From NCBI RefSeq assembly GCF_000615905.1, contig NZ_BAMN01000003.1, forward strand, positions 157,156-221,155: DNA of 64,000 bases, in the 5' to 3' direction. Positions 8,877 to 17,414 of the stretch are shown here, in pieces (position 1 is the first letter of the stretch; each line of letters starts with the position of its first letter). The DNA comes from Companilactobacillus nodensis DSM 19682 = JCM 14932 = NBRC 107160 (GTDB lineage Bacteria > Bacillota > Bacilli > Lactobacillales > Lactobacillaceae). The notes beneath the pieces were generated by a model, which worked only from the letters and a program-made list of their open reading frames with translations, did no database searches and was not told where the DNA came from. The position numbers were made by a program, and so were the translations under genes.

Positions 8877-8898
8877 TACAACTATAATTATAGTTGTA
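8877..8898. promoter_or_regulatory. 22-bp perfect palindrome before the regulator gene
   Basis: Eleven-base arms meet at the centre (left arm TACAACTATAA). The palindrome lies about 40 bases upstream of the regulator start and contains TATAAT on both strands. It could be an autoregulatory site or simply overlapping divergent -10 elements. Confidence 0.45.
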
Positions 8899-8922
8899 TT
8901 TTTTTTATTATCTTTTTAAAAA

Positions 8923-8940
8923 CGTTTAATTTTTGAACAC
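8923..8940. promoter_or_regulatory. Cluster operator 2 (regulator / kinase divergent region)
   Basis: CGTTTAATTTTTGAACAC matches the half-site pattern YGTTYA...TGAACR seen at the other promoters of this cluster. It sits between the regulator and the DUF1537 kinase operon. Confidence 0.5.
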
Positions 8941-8992
8941 TAATTCAATATTTTTATATTTAATTTGAGAATAATATAGAACTTGTAATCAA

Positions 8993-9006
8993 TGAAAACG
9001 TTTTAT
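8993..9006 (+). promoter_or_regulatory. Possible CcpA cre site upstream of the kinase operon
   Basis: TGAAAACGTTTTAT fits the catabolite-repression cre consensus TGWAANCGNTNWCA except near its end. It is about 70 bases upstream of the kinase start codon. Catabolite repression of an acid-sugar operon would be expected. Confidence 0.4.
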
Positions 9007-9074
9007 TGAATTAGAAGCTAGTTTAAAACTTCTACTAGATAATTCATTTCTTAAATGTAGGAGGTGATAACGAC

Positions 9075-10310
9075 ATGGCTAATTACTTGATTGTGGCTGA
9101 TGATTTTACCGGAGCCAATGATACTGGTGTTCAACTTGTTAATCATGGTATTGATGTCAATGTGAACTTTGATGTTACTTCTATTGATCCCGATAACGAA
9201 AAGTCCTCATGTGTTCTGGATACAGAGACAAGAAACATATCTGCTGAGGAAGCTTCGAATAAGATGAAATCCATGATGTCCAAAGTTAATTTGGATTCAT
9301 TCGATATTATTTTGAAGAAGGTTGATTCTACTCTACGCGGAAATATAAGTGCGGAGATTAGAACGTTAGCGGAGTTTTATAAACCTGACATGGTTGTATT
9401 TGCTCCAGCATTACCAAGTTTAGGTAGAACTATAAAAAATGAAATTTTATATGTTAATAAAGTCCGTGCTCTAGATACTGAGATTGGTAAAGATCCTTTG
9501 AAACCAATAGATAACGATAATATATCAGATATTTTGAAGAGAGCTTTTCTAGGAAAAAGTATAAAACACTATTCTATTAAGGATATTAGAAAAGATAATT
9601 TCAAAATAAATGATAATTGCAAGTATTTATCTTTTGATTCCGAGAATTCATTTGATCTTCAACGAATTATTAAAGAAGTTAAAAAAACAAACAAGAAAGT
9701 TCTATGGGTCAGTTCGGCAGGATTGATGAGTAGTATTTTGATGCAGTATGAAAAGACATTGCCGGCAATTGGATTGATTGGCAGTGTAAGTGATGTAACT
9801 AGAAGACAGTTACATTTTGCAAAAGAAAATGGTGTTGATTTAATTAACATTCCTATATATGACGTGTATGAAAAGGATTCTTATGCGTCGTATTTAAATG
9901 AGGCACGTGATTTACTACAGAAAGGTAAGGATGTTGTAGTGATGTCCTCAGCTTCGTATGATCGTTCCGAATTAAATAAGACCATTAAGAAATTAGAGAA
10001 ATATGATTTAAGTAAAGAAAATGTCGGTAAAGTTACGCAAACAATTTTAGCTGGAATATGTCGCAGATTAGTTCTATATGAAAAGATCTCTGGTGTTTTT
10101 GTTACCGGCGGGGATACTGCCAAGGGATTACTGGATGTCAGCAAAGCTGGTGGAGTAAAGGTTATAGATGAAATTGAACCTGGAATACCTCTTTTGAAAA
10201 TAAAATCTGGTGATTTAAATGGTCTTAATATCGTTACTAAAGCCGGTGCTTTTGGAAACGATGAGCTAATTACTTATGCATTTAAGAAGTTACGTAGCAA
10301 AAGCTTTTAA
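9075..10310 (+). CDS. Four-carbon acid-sugar kinase family protein (DUF1537; OtnK/DtnK-like)
   Basis: The product is a predicted ATP-dependent kinase that phosphorylates an acid sugar such as a tetronate. The 411-residue protein has the N-terminal sugar-binding domain with ADDFTGANDTG (8-18) and KKVDSTLRGN (about 81-90). The C-terminal nucleotide-binding domain carries VTGGDTAKG (about 343-351) and a final GAFG. Length is slightly short but complete for the family. An excellent aggaggtg site precedes the start. It opens an operon of five genes with gaps of 37, 15, 25 and 12 bases, ending with a PdxA2-like dehydrogenase. That pairing is characteristic of D-threonate/D-erythronate pathways, but the true substrate is not shown by sequence. 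Confidence 0.92.
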   Translation: MANYLIVADDFTGANDTGVQLVNHGIDVNVNFDVTSIDPDNEKSSCVLDTETRNISAEEASNKMKSMMSKVNLDSFDIILKKVDSTLRGNISAEIRTLAEFYKPDMVVFAPALPSLGRTIKNEILYVNKVRALDTEIGKDPLKPIDNDNISDILKRAFLGKSIKHYSIKDIRKDNFKINDNCKYLSFDSENSFDLQRIIKEVKKTNKKVLWVSSAGLMSSILMQYEKTLPAIGLIGSVSDVTRRQLHFAKENGVDLINIPIYDVYEKDSYASYLNEARDLLQKGKDVVVMSSASYDRSELNKTIKKLEKYDLSKENVGKVTQTILAGICRRLVLYEKISGVFVTGGDTAKGLLDVSKAGGVKVIDEIEPGIPLLKIKSGDLNGLNIVTKAGAFGNDELITYAFKKLRSKSF

Positions 10311-10347
10311 AAATAATTAATTTATAAATAAAATAGGAGGCTTTACA

Positions 10348-11499
10348 ATGGAATTACAAGACAGTCTTACAACTAAGTTTGAAAGAACCTTTACGTTACC
10401 AAAATCTGGAATTCAAAGTCACGCATCTAATCTACTAATTTTGGATAATGGTGATACTTTGTGTGTTTGGTTCTCAGGTACACAAGAAGGAATGTCAGAT
10501 ATTAGTATCTTTCTTTCTCGTATGAACAATGGTGAAGAAACATGGTCAGAGCCAATTAGAATGTCTTCAAATGAAGGTCGTTCGGATCAAAATCCTATGT
10601 TGTTCCATGCTCCTAATGGTGATATCTGGTTGATGTATACATCACAAGATGGTGGTAATCAAGATACTGCTATTGTTGAATATCGTATTTCACATGATGA
10701 AGGTAAGACATGGGATGATCAAAAAATACTATTCAACGGTGAACAAGGTGTCTTTATTCGTCAACCTATTGTTGTTACTGATAATGGTGAATGGCTACTA
10801 CCTATTTTCCATTGTGTTGTCAAGAACGATGGCAAAGCTTGGGATGGAAGCTATGACTATAGTACTGTTCGAGTATCTAGTGATGAGTTTAAGACATTTA
10901 AGGAATATGAAGTTCCTAACAGTTTAGGCTGTGTTCACATGGATATTGAAAAATTAAAGAGTGGTCGTTATATTGGATTGTTCCGTAGTCGTTGGGCAGA
11001 CAATATTTATCGTAGTTATTCTGAAGATGGCAAAACATGGTCAGAACCAGAAAAAACAGAATTGCCAAACAATAATGCTTCAATTCAAGCAACCGTCTTG
11101 GATGATGGTGATTTAGTAATGGTCTTCAATTATTCTAGTGCTAAAGATGCAACGTCAAGAAGAACATCATTGTACAGTGATGGCCTTGAAGATAAGGATG
11201 CCGATGAAGATAGTGATGTTCCACGTGCATTCTGGGGTGCGCCAAGAGCACCGATCACCGTAGCTATCTCTGAAGATGAGGGTAAGACATGGCCATTCAA
11301 GAAGAACATTGCTGAAGGTGATGGATATGCTTTGACAAATGATTCAAAGAATAAGAAGAACAGAGAGTTTTCATATCCTTCAATCAAAGTTGCTAAGAAT
11401 GGAAATATCGACGTAACCTTTACGTACTTTAGACAAAAAATTGCCTTTGTAGAATTGACTGAAGATTGGATCAAATCTGAAAAAACTGTTAATGAATAG
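10348..11499 (+). CDS. BNR-repeat sialidase-like protein, intracellular
   Basis: This 383-residue six-bladed beta-propeller-type protein has several Asp-box motifs (SHDEGKTW near 115, SEDGKTW near 227, SEDEGKTW near 310). It resembles the BNR-like domain of exo-alpha-sialidases. No signal peptide is present, so it would act in the cytoplasm on an imported glycoside or acid sugar rather than on host glycans. A clear FRIP motif with the leading catalytic Arg of true sialidases is not visible, so the reaction is uncertain. It is the second gene of the acid-sugar operon. Confidence 0.85.
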   Translation: MELQDSLTTKFERTFTLPKSGIQSHASNLLILDNGDTLCVWFSGTQEGMSDISIFLSRMNNGEETWSEPIRMSSNEGRSDQNPMLFHAPNGDIWLMYTSQDGGNQDTAIVEYRISHDEGKTWDDQKILFNGEQGVFIRQPIVVTDNGEWLLPIFHCVVKNDGKAWDGSYDYSTVRVSSDEFKTFKEYEVPNSLGCVHMDIEKLKSGRYIGLFRSRWADNIYRSYSEDGKTWSEPEKTELPNNNASIQATVLDDGDLVMVFNYSSAKDATSRRTSLYSDGLEDKDADEDSDVPRAFWGAPRAPITVAISEDEGKTWPFKKNIAEGDGYALTNDSKNKKNREFSYPSIKVAKNGNIDVTFTYFRQKIAFVELTEDWIKSEKTVNE

Positions 11500-11514
11500 A
11501 ATGGAGTAAATAGT

Positions 11515-12669
11515 ATGGATAATGCATTTTTGAAAATGCCTAATCGCATTTATTTAGGTGAAAATTTATTAGGACACTTAGGCGACTTTATTGCCAAAAA
11601 AGAAAACAAGAATGTTCTTTTGTTCACCGATAATGGATTGATGAAGAGTGGTTTGGTTCAACCAATCGAAGATTATTTTAATAAGAACAATATTTCTTAT
11701 GAAATTGAATCAGAGATCAAACCAGAACCAACGTATATTCAAGTTGATGAATTATTAAAAAAGGTAAGTAAGTTTGATTTCGATACTATTGTTGCCATTG
11801 GTGGTGGTAGTGTCATGGATGCTGCTAAGTTGATCTCACTAGTCTTACATACTGATTACAGTATCAAAGATTTGATCGATGATCCTACAAAAGTAAGTAA
11901 GCGCTGTTCCACAGTATTAATTCCAACAACAACAGGTACTGGCTCTGAAGCTACAATTAATGCCATTGTTACTATTCCTGAAAAAGATGTTAAGTTTGGA
12001 ATTGTTAGTGATGAGATGCTACCTGACTTAGTATTGCTTGATGTTAATAATGTTAAGACTTTACCAAAGTCAATTATGGCTTCATCTGCTGTTGATGCTT
12101 TGAGTCACTGTGTTGAGTGTTATACATCAAAGAATGCCACTGTATTGAGTGATGGAATTGCATCACTTGGTGCTAAGAATATTTTTGAGAATATTATTCC
12201 AGCATATGAAGATGCCGATAATATGGATGCTAGAAAGGCATTGTTACTAGGTGCCTTCTATGGAGGTGTCGCTATTACTGCTTCTGGTACAACTGCCGTA
12301 CACGCCTTGTCATATCCACTAGGTGGCAAGTTCCATATTGCTCATGGTGTTTCGAATGCTATTTTATTCAAGCAAGTAATGGAAGTTAACAAACCAGATA
12401 TTGCTGATCGTTTGGCAAGTCTATGTGACTTCGTATTTCCATCTGAAGGTAGTAAGTCAGTGGATGAAAAAGCTGATTTCATGATTGCTAAGATTGCAGA
12501 AATTGTTAAGAAAGTTGAAATTCCAACAGATCTTAAAAAGTTCGGTGTAAAGTCAGATGATCTTGACTTCTTAGTAGATTCAGCATTACAACAAACTCGT
12601 TTGTTGGATCATAACCGTAGAAAATTAACACGTGAAGAAGTAGAAAACATTTATAAATCAGTTATGTAA
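11515..12669 (+). CDS. Iron-containing (group III) alcohol dehydrogenase
   Basis: The product is a predicted NAD(P)-dependent dehydrogenase of 384 residues. It has the nucleotide-binding GGGSVMDAAK motif near 98-107 and TTTGTGSEAT near 141-150. Metal-binding positions are seen in DALSHCVE and in HALSYPLGGKFHIAHG, so the Fe2+ site looks complete. Its place between the sialidase-like and DapA-like genes suggests it oxidises or reduces a carbonyl/hydroxyl of the pathway intermediate or of the aldehyde released by the aldolase. Specificity cannot be predicted. Third gene of the operon, 15 bases after the previous stop. Confidence 0.92.
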   Translation: MDNAFLKMPNRIYLGENLLGHLGDFIAKKENKNVLLFTDNGLMKSGLVQPIEDYFNKNNISYEIESEIKPEPTYIQVDELLKKVSKFDFDTIVAIGGGSVMDAAKLISLVLHTDYSIKDLIDDPTKVSKRCSTVLIPTTTGTGSEATINAIVTIPEKDVKFGIVSDEMLPDLVLLDVNNVKTLPKSIMASSAVDALSHCVECYTSKNATVLSDGIASLGAKNIFENIIPAYEDADNMDARKALLLGAFYGGVAITASGTTAVHALSYPLGGKFHIAHGVSNAILFKQVMEVNKPDIADRLASLCDFVFPSEGSKSVDEKADFMIAKIAEIVKKVEIPTDLKKFGVKSDDLDFLVDSALQQTRLLDHNRRKLTREEVENIYKSVM

Positions 12670-12694
12670 TTGAAACTTAGAGAGGATATTTACT

Positions 12695-13609
12695 ATGAGA
12701 AATGATATTGCAAAAGGAATCATTGCCGCAATGGTTACACCTATGGATGAAAACCAAAAGGTGAATGAAAAAGAGCTTCGTAATCAAGTAAGACGTCAAA
12801 TAAATGCCGGTATCACAGGTGTATTTACACTTGGTACAAATGGTGAAGGTTATATTTTGAGCCATGAAGAAAAATTGACTGTTATGAAGACAGTTGTAGA
12901 TGAGGCAAATGGCGAAGTTCCTATTTATGCTGGTACAGGCTGTGTATCAACAGAAGAAACTATCCAGCTATCTAAAGAAGCAAAAGAAATCGGTGTAGAT
13001 GCTCTATCAATTATTACACCTTCATTTGCTAAGGCCTCACAAGAGGAACTTTATTTACATTACAAGGCCATTAATGATGCAGTTGATTTACCAATTCTTT
13101 TATATAATATTCCAGCAAGAACAGGTAACGCATTGGCACCTAAGACAGTTGCTCGCTTAGCCGATCTTAAGAATATTGTTGGTGTAAAAGATTCTAGTGG
13201 TAATTTTGATAATATTCTTCAATATATTGAATTAACTAGAGACAAGGACTTTTCAGTAATTTCTGGTAATGATGCTTTGATCCTATGGACATTACAAGCT
13301 GGTGGTACTGGTGGTATTACAGCTGTAGCCAATGTATTACCACAAATTATGGTTTCTATTTATAAGTATTGGAAGGCTGGAGATTGGGACAGTGCTCGTA
13401 AGGCACAAGATTCTATTCGTCCACTACGTAATTGCTTCGCACTTGGTAATCCAAACACAATTATCAAGAAAAGTACTAATTTGATCGGTTACCCTGTTGG
13501 CAGCACAAGAGCACCATTCAATCACTTGGATGATTCATCAGTTGCTACCTTGAAGAAGGCACTTGAGAAGAATTACAGTGAATATTTTGCAGAAAAGGTA
13601 ACTGATTAG
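12695..13609 (+). CDS. DapA/NanA-family class I aldolase or dehydratase
   Basis: A 304-residue TIM-barrel lyase/dehydratase that forms a Schiff base with a 2-keto acid. It has GTNGEG near 47-52 (carboxylate-binding loop), Y137 in YNIPARTG and the Schiff-base lysine K165 in GVKDSSG. The family includes dihydrodipicolinate synthase, N-acetylneuraminate lyase and 2-keto-3-deoxy-acid aldolases. The neighbourhood (acid-sugar kinase, PdxA2, symporter, sialidase-like protein) argues for catabolism rather than lysine synthesis. Substrate unknown. Fourth gene of the operon. Confidence 0.92.
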   Translation: MRNDIAKGIIAAMVTPMDENQKVNEKELRNQVRRQINAGITGVFTLGTNGEGYILSHEEKLTVMKTVVDEANGEVPIYAGTGCVSTEETIQLSKEAKEIGVDALSIITPSFAKASQEELYLHYKAINDAVDLPILLYNIPARTGNALAPKTVARLADLKNIVGVKDSSGNFDNILQYIELTRDKDFSVISGNDALILWTLQAGGTGGITAVANVLPQIMVSIYKYWKAGDWDSARKAQDSIRPLRNCFALGNPNTIIKKSTNLIGYPVGSTRAPFNHLDDSSVATLKKALEKNYSEYFAEKVTD

Positions 13610-13621
13610 GAGGTCACAATT

Positions 13622-14656
13622 ATGAAAAATAATAAACCAATTGTAGCGATTACGATGGGTGACCCTGCAAGCATTGGTCCAGAGATTTCACTACGTGTAT
13701 TCCAAGATAAAAAATTATACGAACAATGTAATCCAATTATTGTTGGGGATAGTTCGGTATTGTTGAAAGTAATGGAATATTTACCAGACTTAAAGAGTAA
13801 GTTAAATGTTGTTGAAGATGTTGACGATGCAAAATTTGAGTATGGATTAGTCGATGTTTATGAAATGCATATGGTTGATATTGATCAACTTAAGTTTGGC
13901 GTTGTAAGCAAAATGGCTGGTAATGCAGCATTTCAATATGTTAAAAAAGTTATTGATCTTGCTATGGCAGGAAAAGTTGATGCTACTGTAACAAATGCCT
14001 TGAACAAGGAAGCTATGAACTTAGCTGGGCATCATTTTGCCGGACATACAGAGATATATGCTCACTATACACATACAAAGAATTACACAATGATGTTAGC
14101 TCATGATAATCTTCGTGTTGTTCATATTTCAACACACGTATCATTACGTCAAGCCTGCGATCTTGTTAAGAAGCCACGTGTCGCTGAAGTTATTAGAATT
14201 GCTGACGATGCATGCAAGCGTTTAGGCATCGCACATCCAAAAGTAGGTGTTGCTGGATTGAATCCACACAGCAGTGAAAATGGCTTATTTGGCAATGAAG
14301 AAGCTGATGAAATTATTCCTGCTATCAATGAAACTAAAGCAGAAGGTATTGATGTCACAGGACCTGTACCACCAGATACAGTCTTCCCTAAAGCTGTTGG
14401 TGGCTGGTATGATATTGTCGTTGCGATGTATCATGATCAGGGACATATTCCTTTGAAGATGCAAGGATTCCAATATGATGAAGAAAAGAAAGAGTGGAAG
14501 AGTGTTGCTGGTGTAAATATTACATTGGGTCTTCCTATTATTAGAACTTCAGTTGATCACGGGACAGCCTTTGATCAAGTATTGAAGGGTACTGCAAATG
14601 AAATAAGTTTGAAGAATGCAATTGATTACGCTATTAAATTAGCTGAAAATAAATAA
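13622..14656 (+). CDS. pdxA2: PdxA2-type 4-phospho-acid-sugar dehydrogenase
   Basis: A member of the 4-hydroxythreonine-4-phosphate dehydrogenase family, 344 residues. It shows TMGDPASIGPEI near the start and the metal-binding histidines in GHTEIYAHYT, HDQGHIPLKM and VDHGTAFD. In known tetronate pathways PdxA2 oxidises the 4-phosphate made by a DUF1537 kinase, and decarboxylation then gives dihydroxyacetone phosphate. Both enzymes are in this operon, so that role is more likely than vitamin B6 synthesis; no other pyridoxine gene is nearby. It begins 12 bases after the aldolase stop with an aggaggtca site and ends the operon at a terminator. Confidence 0.9.
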   Translation: MKNNKPIVAITMGDPASIGPEISLRVFQDKKLYEQCNPIIVGDSSVLLKVMEYLPDLKSKLNVVEDVDDAKFEYGLVDVYEMHMVDIDQLKFGVVSKMAGNAAFQYVKKVIDLAMAGKVDATVTNALNKEAMNLAGHHFAGHTEIYAHYTHTKNYTMMLAHDNLRVVHISTHVSLRQACDLVKKPRVAEVIRIADDACKRLGIAHPKVGVAGLNPHSSENGLFGNEEADEIIPAINETKAEGIDVTGPVPPDTVFPKAVGGWYDIVVAMYHDQGHIPLKMQGFQYDEEKKEWKSVAGVNITLGLPIIRTSVDHGTAFDQVLKGTANEISLKNAIDYAIKLAENK

Positions 14657-14666
14657 TTACTAAATT

Positions 14667-14695
14667 AGACACACTCCCCTAGGTGTGTCTTTTTT
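14667..14695 (+). terminator. Terminator of the kinase-pdxA2 operon
   Basis: Arms AGACACAC and GTGTGTCT, with a loop of about eight bases, are followed by a T-run. Confidence 0.85.
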
Positions 14696-14710
14696 GTGTT
14701 GTTAACTAAA

Positions 14711-14727
14711 CGTTTTATATTTGAACG
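14711..14727. promoter_or_regulatory. Cluster operator 3 (upstream of the SDR gene)
   Basis: CGTTTTATATTTGAACG carries the half-site pattern of the cluster operators. Confidence 0.45.
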
Positions 14728-14758
14728 CTTTTTAATGAAAAACTTTTATCAATGTTAA

Positions 14759-14777
14759 TTGTTTACTTTTGAAACAA
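14759..14777. promoter_or_regulatory. Cluster operator 4 (upstream of the SDR gene)
   Basis: TTGTTTACTTTTGAAACAA has nearly symmetric half-sites. It is about 70 bases upstream of the SDR start and 32 bases from operator 3, so paired binding is possible. Confidence 0.5.
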
Positions 14778-14845
14778 TAATTAAGTATTGTTGATATCTA
14801 AAATAAACTATTATATTTATGAAAGCGAATTCAGGAGGTGCTCTT

Positions 14846-15583
14846 ATGAGTAAAGTAGCAATTGTAACTGGTAGTTCACAAGGTATTGGTAAACAAATAG
14901 CTTTAACATTAGTAAAAAAGGGATACGATTTGGTTCTAACTGGTCTTGAGGCTGATGAATTGGTTGAAGTTCAATCTGAAATTGAAAATCTTGGCCAACA
15001 ATGTATGCAAATTGCAGGAGATATTACTGATCCAGAGTTCTCTCAGAAATTAGTAAATGATGCAAAAGAAAAATTTGGTCATATTGATGCATTAGTAAAT
15101 GATGCAGGTATGATGAAACGAACAAAGACCTTGGAAACGTCTGTAAAAGACTGGGAATTAGTTATAAAAGTTAATTTAACAGGTAGTTTTATTATGAGTA
15201 AAATGGTTCTTCCAGTCATGGTTGAACAGCAGGAAGGATCAATTGTTAATATTACTTCAGCCAATGGTGTGACTCCACATCCAAATGCTGCAGCAAGTTA
15301 TGGTGCAAGTAAGGCTGGATTAAACTATTTGACAAAGCATTTTGCATTGGAATTTGCAGGTGATCATATCCGTGTTAACTCCGTACAATGTGGTCCTATT
15401 GCGACCGAAATGACTAAACAGTGGTCACAAGAATATCGTGATAATATGCTCAAAAAAATTCCATTACATAAGTTAGGAGAACCAGAGGATGTTGCTGAAG
15501 CAGTAGCATTTATGTTATCTGATAAGGCTGGATTTATTACCGGATCTATTTTGAACTTAAGCGGTGGTAAGTTAATGCAATAG
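14846..15583 (+). CDS. Short-chain dehydrogenase/reductase
   Basis: A 245-residue classical SDR with the cofactor loop TGSSQGIGK near 8-16, the NDAG-type motif VNDAGMM near 88-94, the catalytic serine region NITSANG and the YGASK tyrosine/lysine pair. It resembles FabG or gluconate 5-dehydrogenase type enzymes. I chose ATG 14846 because it follows a strong aggaggtg site; an upstream ATG at 14819 lacks one. The gene has its own operators and terminator inside the acid-sugar cluster, so it probably interconverts an acid sugar and its keto form. Confidence 0.92.
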   Translation: MSKVAIVTGSSQGIGKQIALTLVKKGYDLVLTGLEADELVEVQSEIENLGQQCMQIAGDITDPEFSQKLVNDAKEKFGHIDALVNDAGMMKRTKTLETSVKDWELVIKVNLTGSFIMSKMVLPVMVEQQEGSIVNITSANGVTPHPNAAASYGASKAGLNYLTKHFALEFAGDHIRVNSVQCGPIATEMTKQWSQEYRDNMLKKIPLHKLGEPEDVAEAVAFMLSDKAGFITGSILNLSGGKLMQ

Positions 15584-15598
15584 TAATTGGGTTTTGTA

Positions 15599-15638
15599 AA
15601 GATCTGTACCTAACAAATAGAGGTACGGATCTTTTTTT
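15599..15638 (+). terminator. Terminator after the SDR gene
   Basis: The arms AAGATCTGTACCT (15599-15611) and AGGTACGGATCTT (15621-15633) pair except for one G-T, and a T-run follows. Confidence 0.85.
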
Positions 15639-15658
15639 ATTAGCAAATAAATGTAATC

Positions 15659-15676
15659 CGTTTCAAAAATGAACAG
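15659..15676. promoter_or_regulatory. Cluster operator 5 (upstream of the symporter)
   Basis: CGTTTCAAAAATGAACAG follows the shared pattern, with half-sites GTTTCA and TGAACA. Confidence 0.5.
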
Positions 15677-15698
15677 CAAAAATAAGAAAAGCCAATAT

Positions 15699-15723
15699 TT
15701 GAAAGCGTTTACTTGTAAACGCT
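15699..15723. promoter_or_regulatory. Perfect inverted repeat and cre-like site upstream of the symporter
   Basis: AGCGTTTAC-TT-GTAAACGCT (15704-15723) is a perfect palindrome. Its left part, with the preceding TTGAA, also matches a CcpA cre site (TGAAAGCGTTTACT). It may serve both the local regulator and CcpA. The remaining leader to 15907 holds no gene and no other clear element. Confidence 0.5.
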
Positions 15724-15907
15724 TCAACTTTAAACGGTAATATTATATCGAATGATATGGAATTTTCGTAATATAGAGATTGTAAGGTGATGAGCAAGGT
15801 TACCGTCCTAGGAAGCGTGACTAGCAAAGACCCTTTAAAAATTGAATTATACAAATGGTTTAGATTCAAAATCTTGTCATGTAATTATTCTGGGAGGTGC
15901 GATTAAT

Positions 15908-17320
15908 ATGCACATGTTAAGTTCAAATGATACGCTGATCGTCATGGGAATGATCCTGGTATATATTTTAATTACCGGTTATCTAAGTTTCCGTTGGGGT
16001 GGTTCTACAAATGATGATTTCATGCGTGCAAGTAATAAGCTTCCAACGTTTGTTTTAGGTATTTTGTTAATGTCAGAATACATTGGTGCACAGTCAACTG
16101 TTGGTACAGCACAATCAGCTTTTAGTAGTGGTGTTGCTGCATCGTGGGCCATTGTAGCTGCTGTTATCGGATTCATTCTTTATGGTTTGTTCTTTGTTAA
16201 ACGTCTATATAACACTGGTGGATTTACAATTTCTAGTGCTGTTGAACAACAATATGGACATTCAACAAAAATCATTGTTTCAATTATTATGATCTATGCT
16301 TTGTTCCTAGTTAATGTCGGTAATTATATTAGTGGTGCTGGTGTTCTAGTTCAAATTCTTGGAATTAAGCTTCCAATCGCTATGGTTATTGTCGGTATTG
16401 TAAGTACAATTTACTTCTCATTTGGTGGTATGAAGAGTGTTGCTTATGTTAGTGTTATTCACACATTTGTTAAGTATATTGGTATTTTGATCACCTTAGC
16501 ATTTGCTTTGGTAATGACACATGGTATTTCACCAATGGTTACAAAGATGCCTCATTTCTACTTCACATTAGATGGACACATTGGTTGGGGAACTATCATC
16601 GGCTGGGTACTTACTACAGTCGGTGCCGTATTCTCAACACAATTCTTAGTTCAAGCAATCTCATCAGCTAAGAATGCCAAAGCTGCACAACATGCATCAT
16701 ACATGGCTGCTGTATTATTCATTCCATTAGCAATTGCAATTGGTTTAATTGGTGTTGCTGCTAAGTTCTTGTTCCCAACAATGAATGGATTGTATGCTTT
16801 GCCAGTATTCTTAACACACATGAATGTTTTCCTTGCTGGTTTCGTTGCTACGGCGTTAGTTGCATCAGTCTTTGTCAGTGTTAGTTCTGTTGCATTAGGA
16901 TTAGTTGCTTTGATTGTTGACGATTTCTATGTTCCAATGCGTCATCCAGAACCAAAACAACAATTACGTATGACACGTATTTTATCAATCGTTGTTGGTT
17001 TCTTACCTTTAATTTTCTCATTCATCGTTCCACAAATTTTACAACTATCATTCTTTAGTAAAGCTTTGCGTATGTCTATCACAGTTGTTGCCGTTTCTGG
17101 ATTCTATCTACCTCACTTTGGTAGTACAAAGAGTGCAAACATTGCACTTATCGGTACGGCCGTGTTAGCCACAGCATGGTTCTTGATGGGTGATCCATTC
17201 GGAATTGATAATGTTTATATCTCAATCTTCGCACCTATGATTCTTATGGGATTATGCAAACTCTGGGATATGATGACTGGAAAGGGTAATACGCCTGATC
17301 CTAAACCTGATAAATCATAA
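15908..17320 (+). CDS. Sodium:solute symporter (SSS family), probable acid-sugar importer
   Basis: A 470-residue integral membrane protein with about 12-13 hydrophobic segments. It has the SSS core pattern (SEYIGAQSTVGTAQSAF near 60-76, FSFGGMKSVAYVSVIHTFVKY near TM5-6). The family includes sialic acid, pantothenate and monocarboxylate importers. I placed the start at 15908, 10 bases after ggaggt; an upstream in-frame ATG at 15842 adds 22 non-hydrophobic residues without a ribosome binding site. Two operator-like repeats and a cre-like site precede it, so it is probably induced with the catabolic operon and supplies its substrate. Confidence 0.92.
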   Translation: MHMLSSNDTLIVMGMILVYILITGYLSFRWGGSTNDDFMRASNKLPTFVLGILLMSEYIGAQSTVGTAQSAFSSGVAASWAIVAAVIGFILYGLFFVKRLYNTGGFTISSAVEQQYGHSTKIIVSIIMIYALFLVNVGNYISGAGVLVQILGIKLPIAMVIVGIVSTIYFSFGGMKSVAYVSVIHTFVKYIGILITLAFALVMTHGISPMVTKMPHFYFTLDGHIGWGTIIGWVLTTVGAVFSTQFLVQAISSAKNAKAAQHASYMAAVLFIPLAIAIGLIGVAAKFLFPTMNGLYALPVFLTHMNVFLAGFVATALVASVFVSVSSVALGLVALIVDDFYVPMRHPEPKQQLRMTRILSIVVGFLPLIFSFIVPQILQLSFFSKALRMSITVVAVSGFYLPHFGSTKSANIALIGTAVLATAWFLMGDPFGIDNVYISIFAPMILMGLCKLWDMMTGKGNTPDPKPDKS

Positions 17321-17331
17321 CTATAAATGAA

Positions 17332-17361
17332 AAACTGGTAATTAATTTACCGGTTTTTTTA
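17332..17361 (+). terminator. Terminator after the symporter
   Basis: The arms AAACTGGTAA and TTACCGGTTT are followed by a T-run. Confidence 0.8.
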
Positions 17362-17414
17362 TTGTCTTGTTGTAGAATTAAACTAACAATTCAATTCAAA
17401 TCAAGAGGCAAAAA

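Noticed and set aside
8837..9074. Sigma-54 (-24/-12) promoter expected beside a PrpR-like regulator
   Set aside because: No TGGCAC-N5-TTGC-like sequence is present and the regulator lacks the GAFTGA loop.
13622..14656. PdxA as part of vitamin B6 synthesis
   Set aside because: No other pyridoxine gene is nearby and the gene is in an operon with a DUF1537 kinase, the known partner of PdxA2-type catabolic enzymes.
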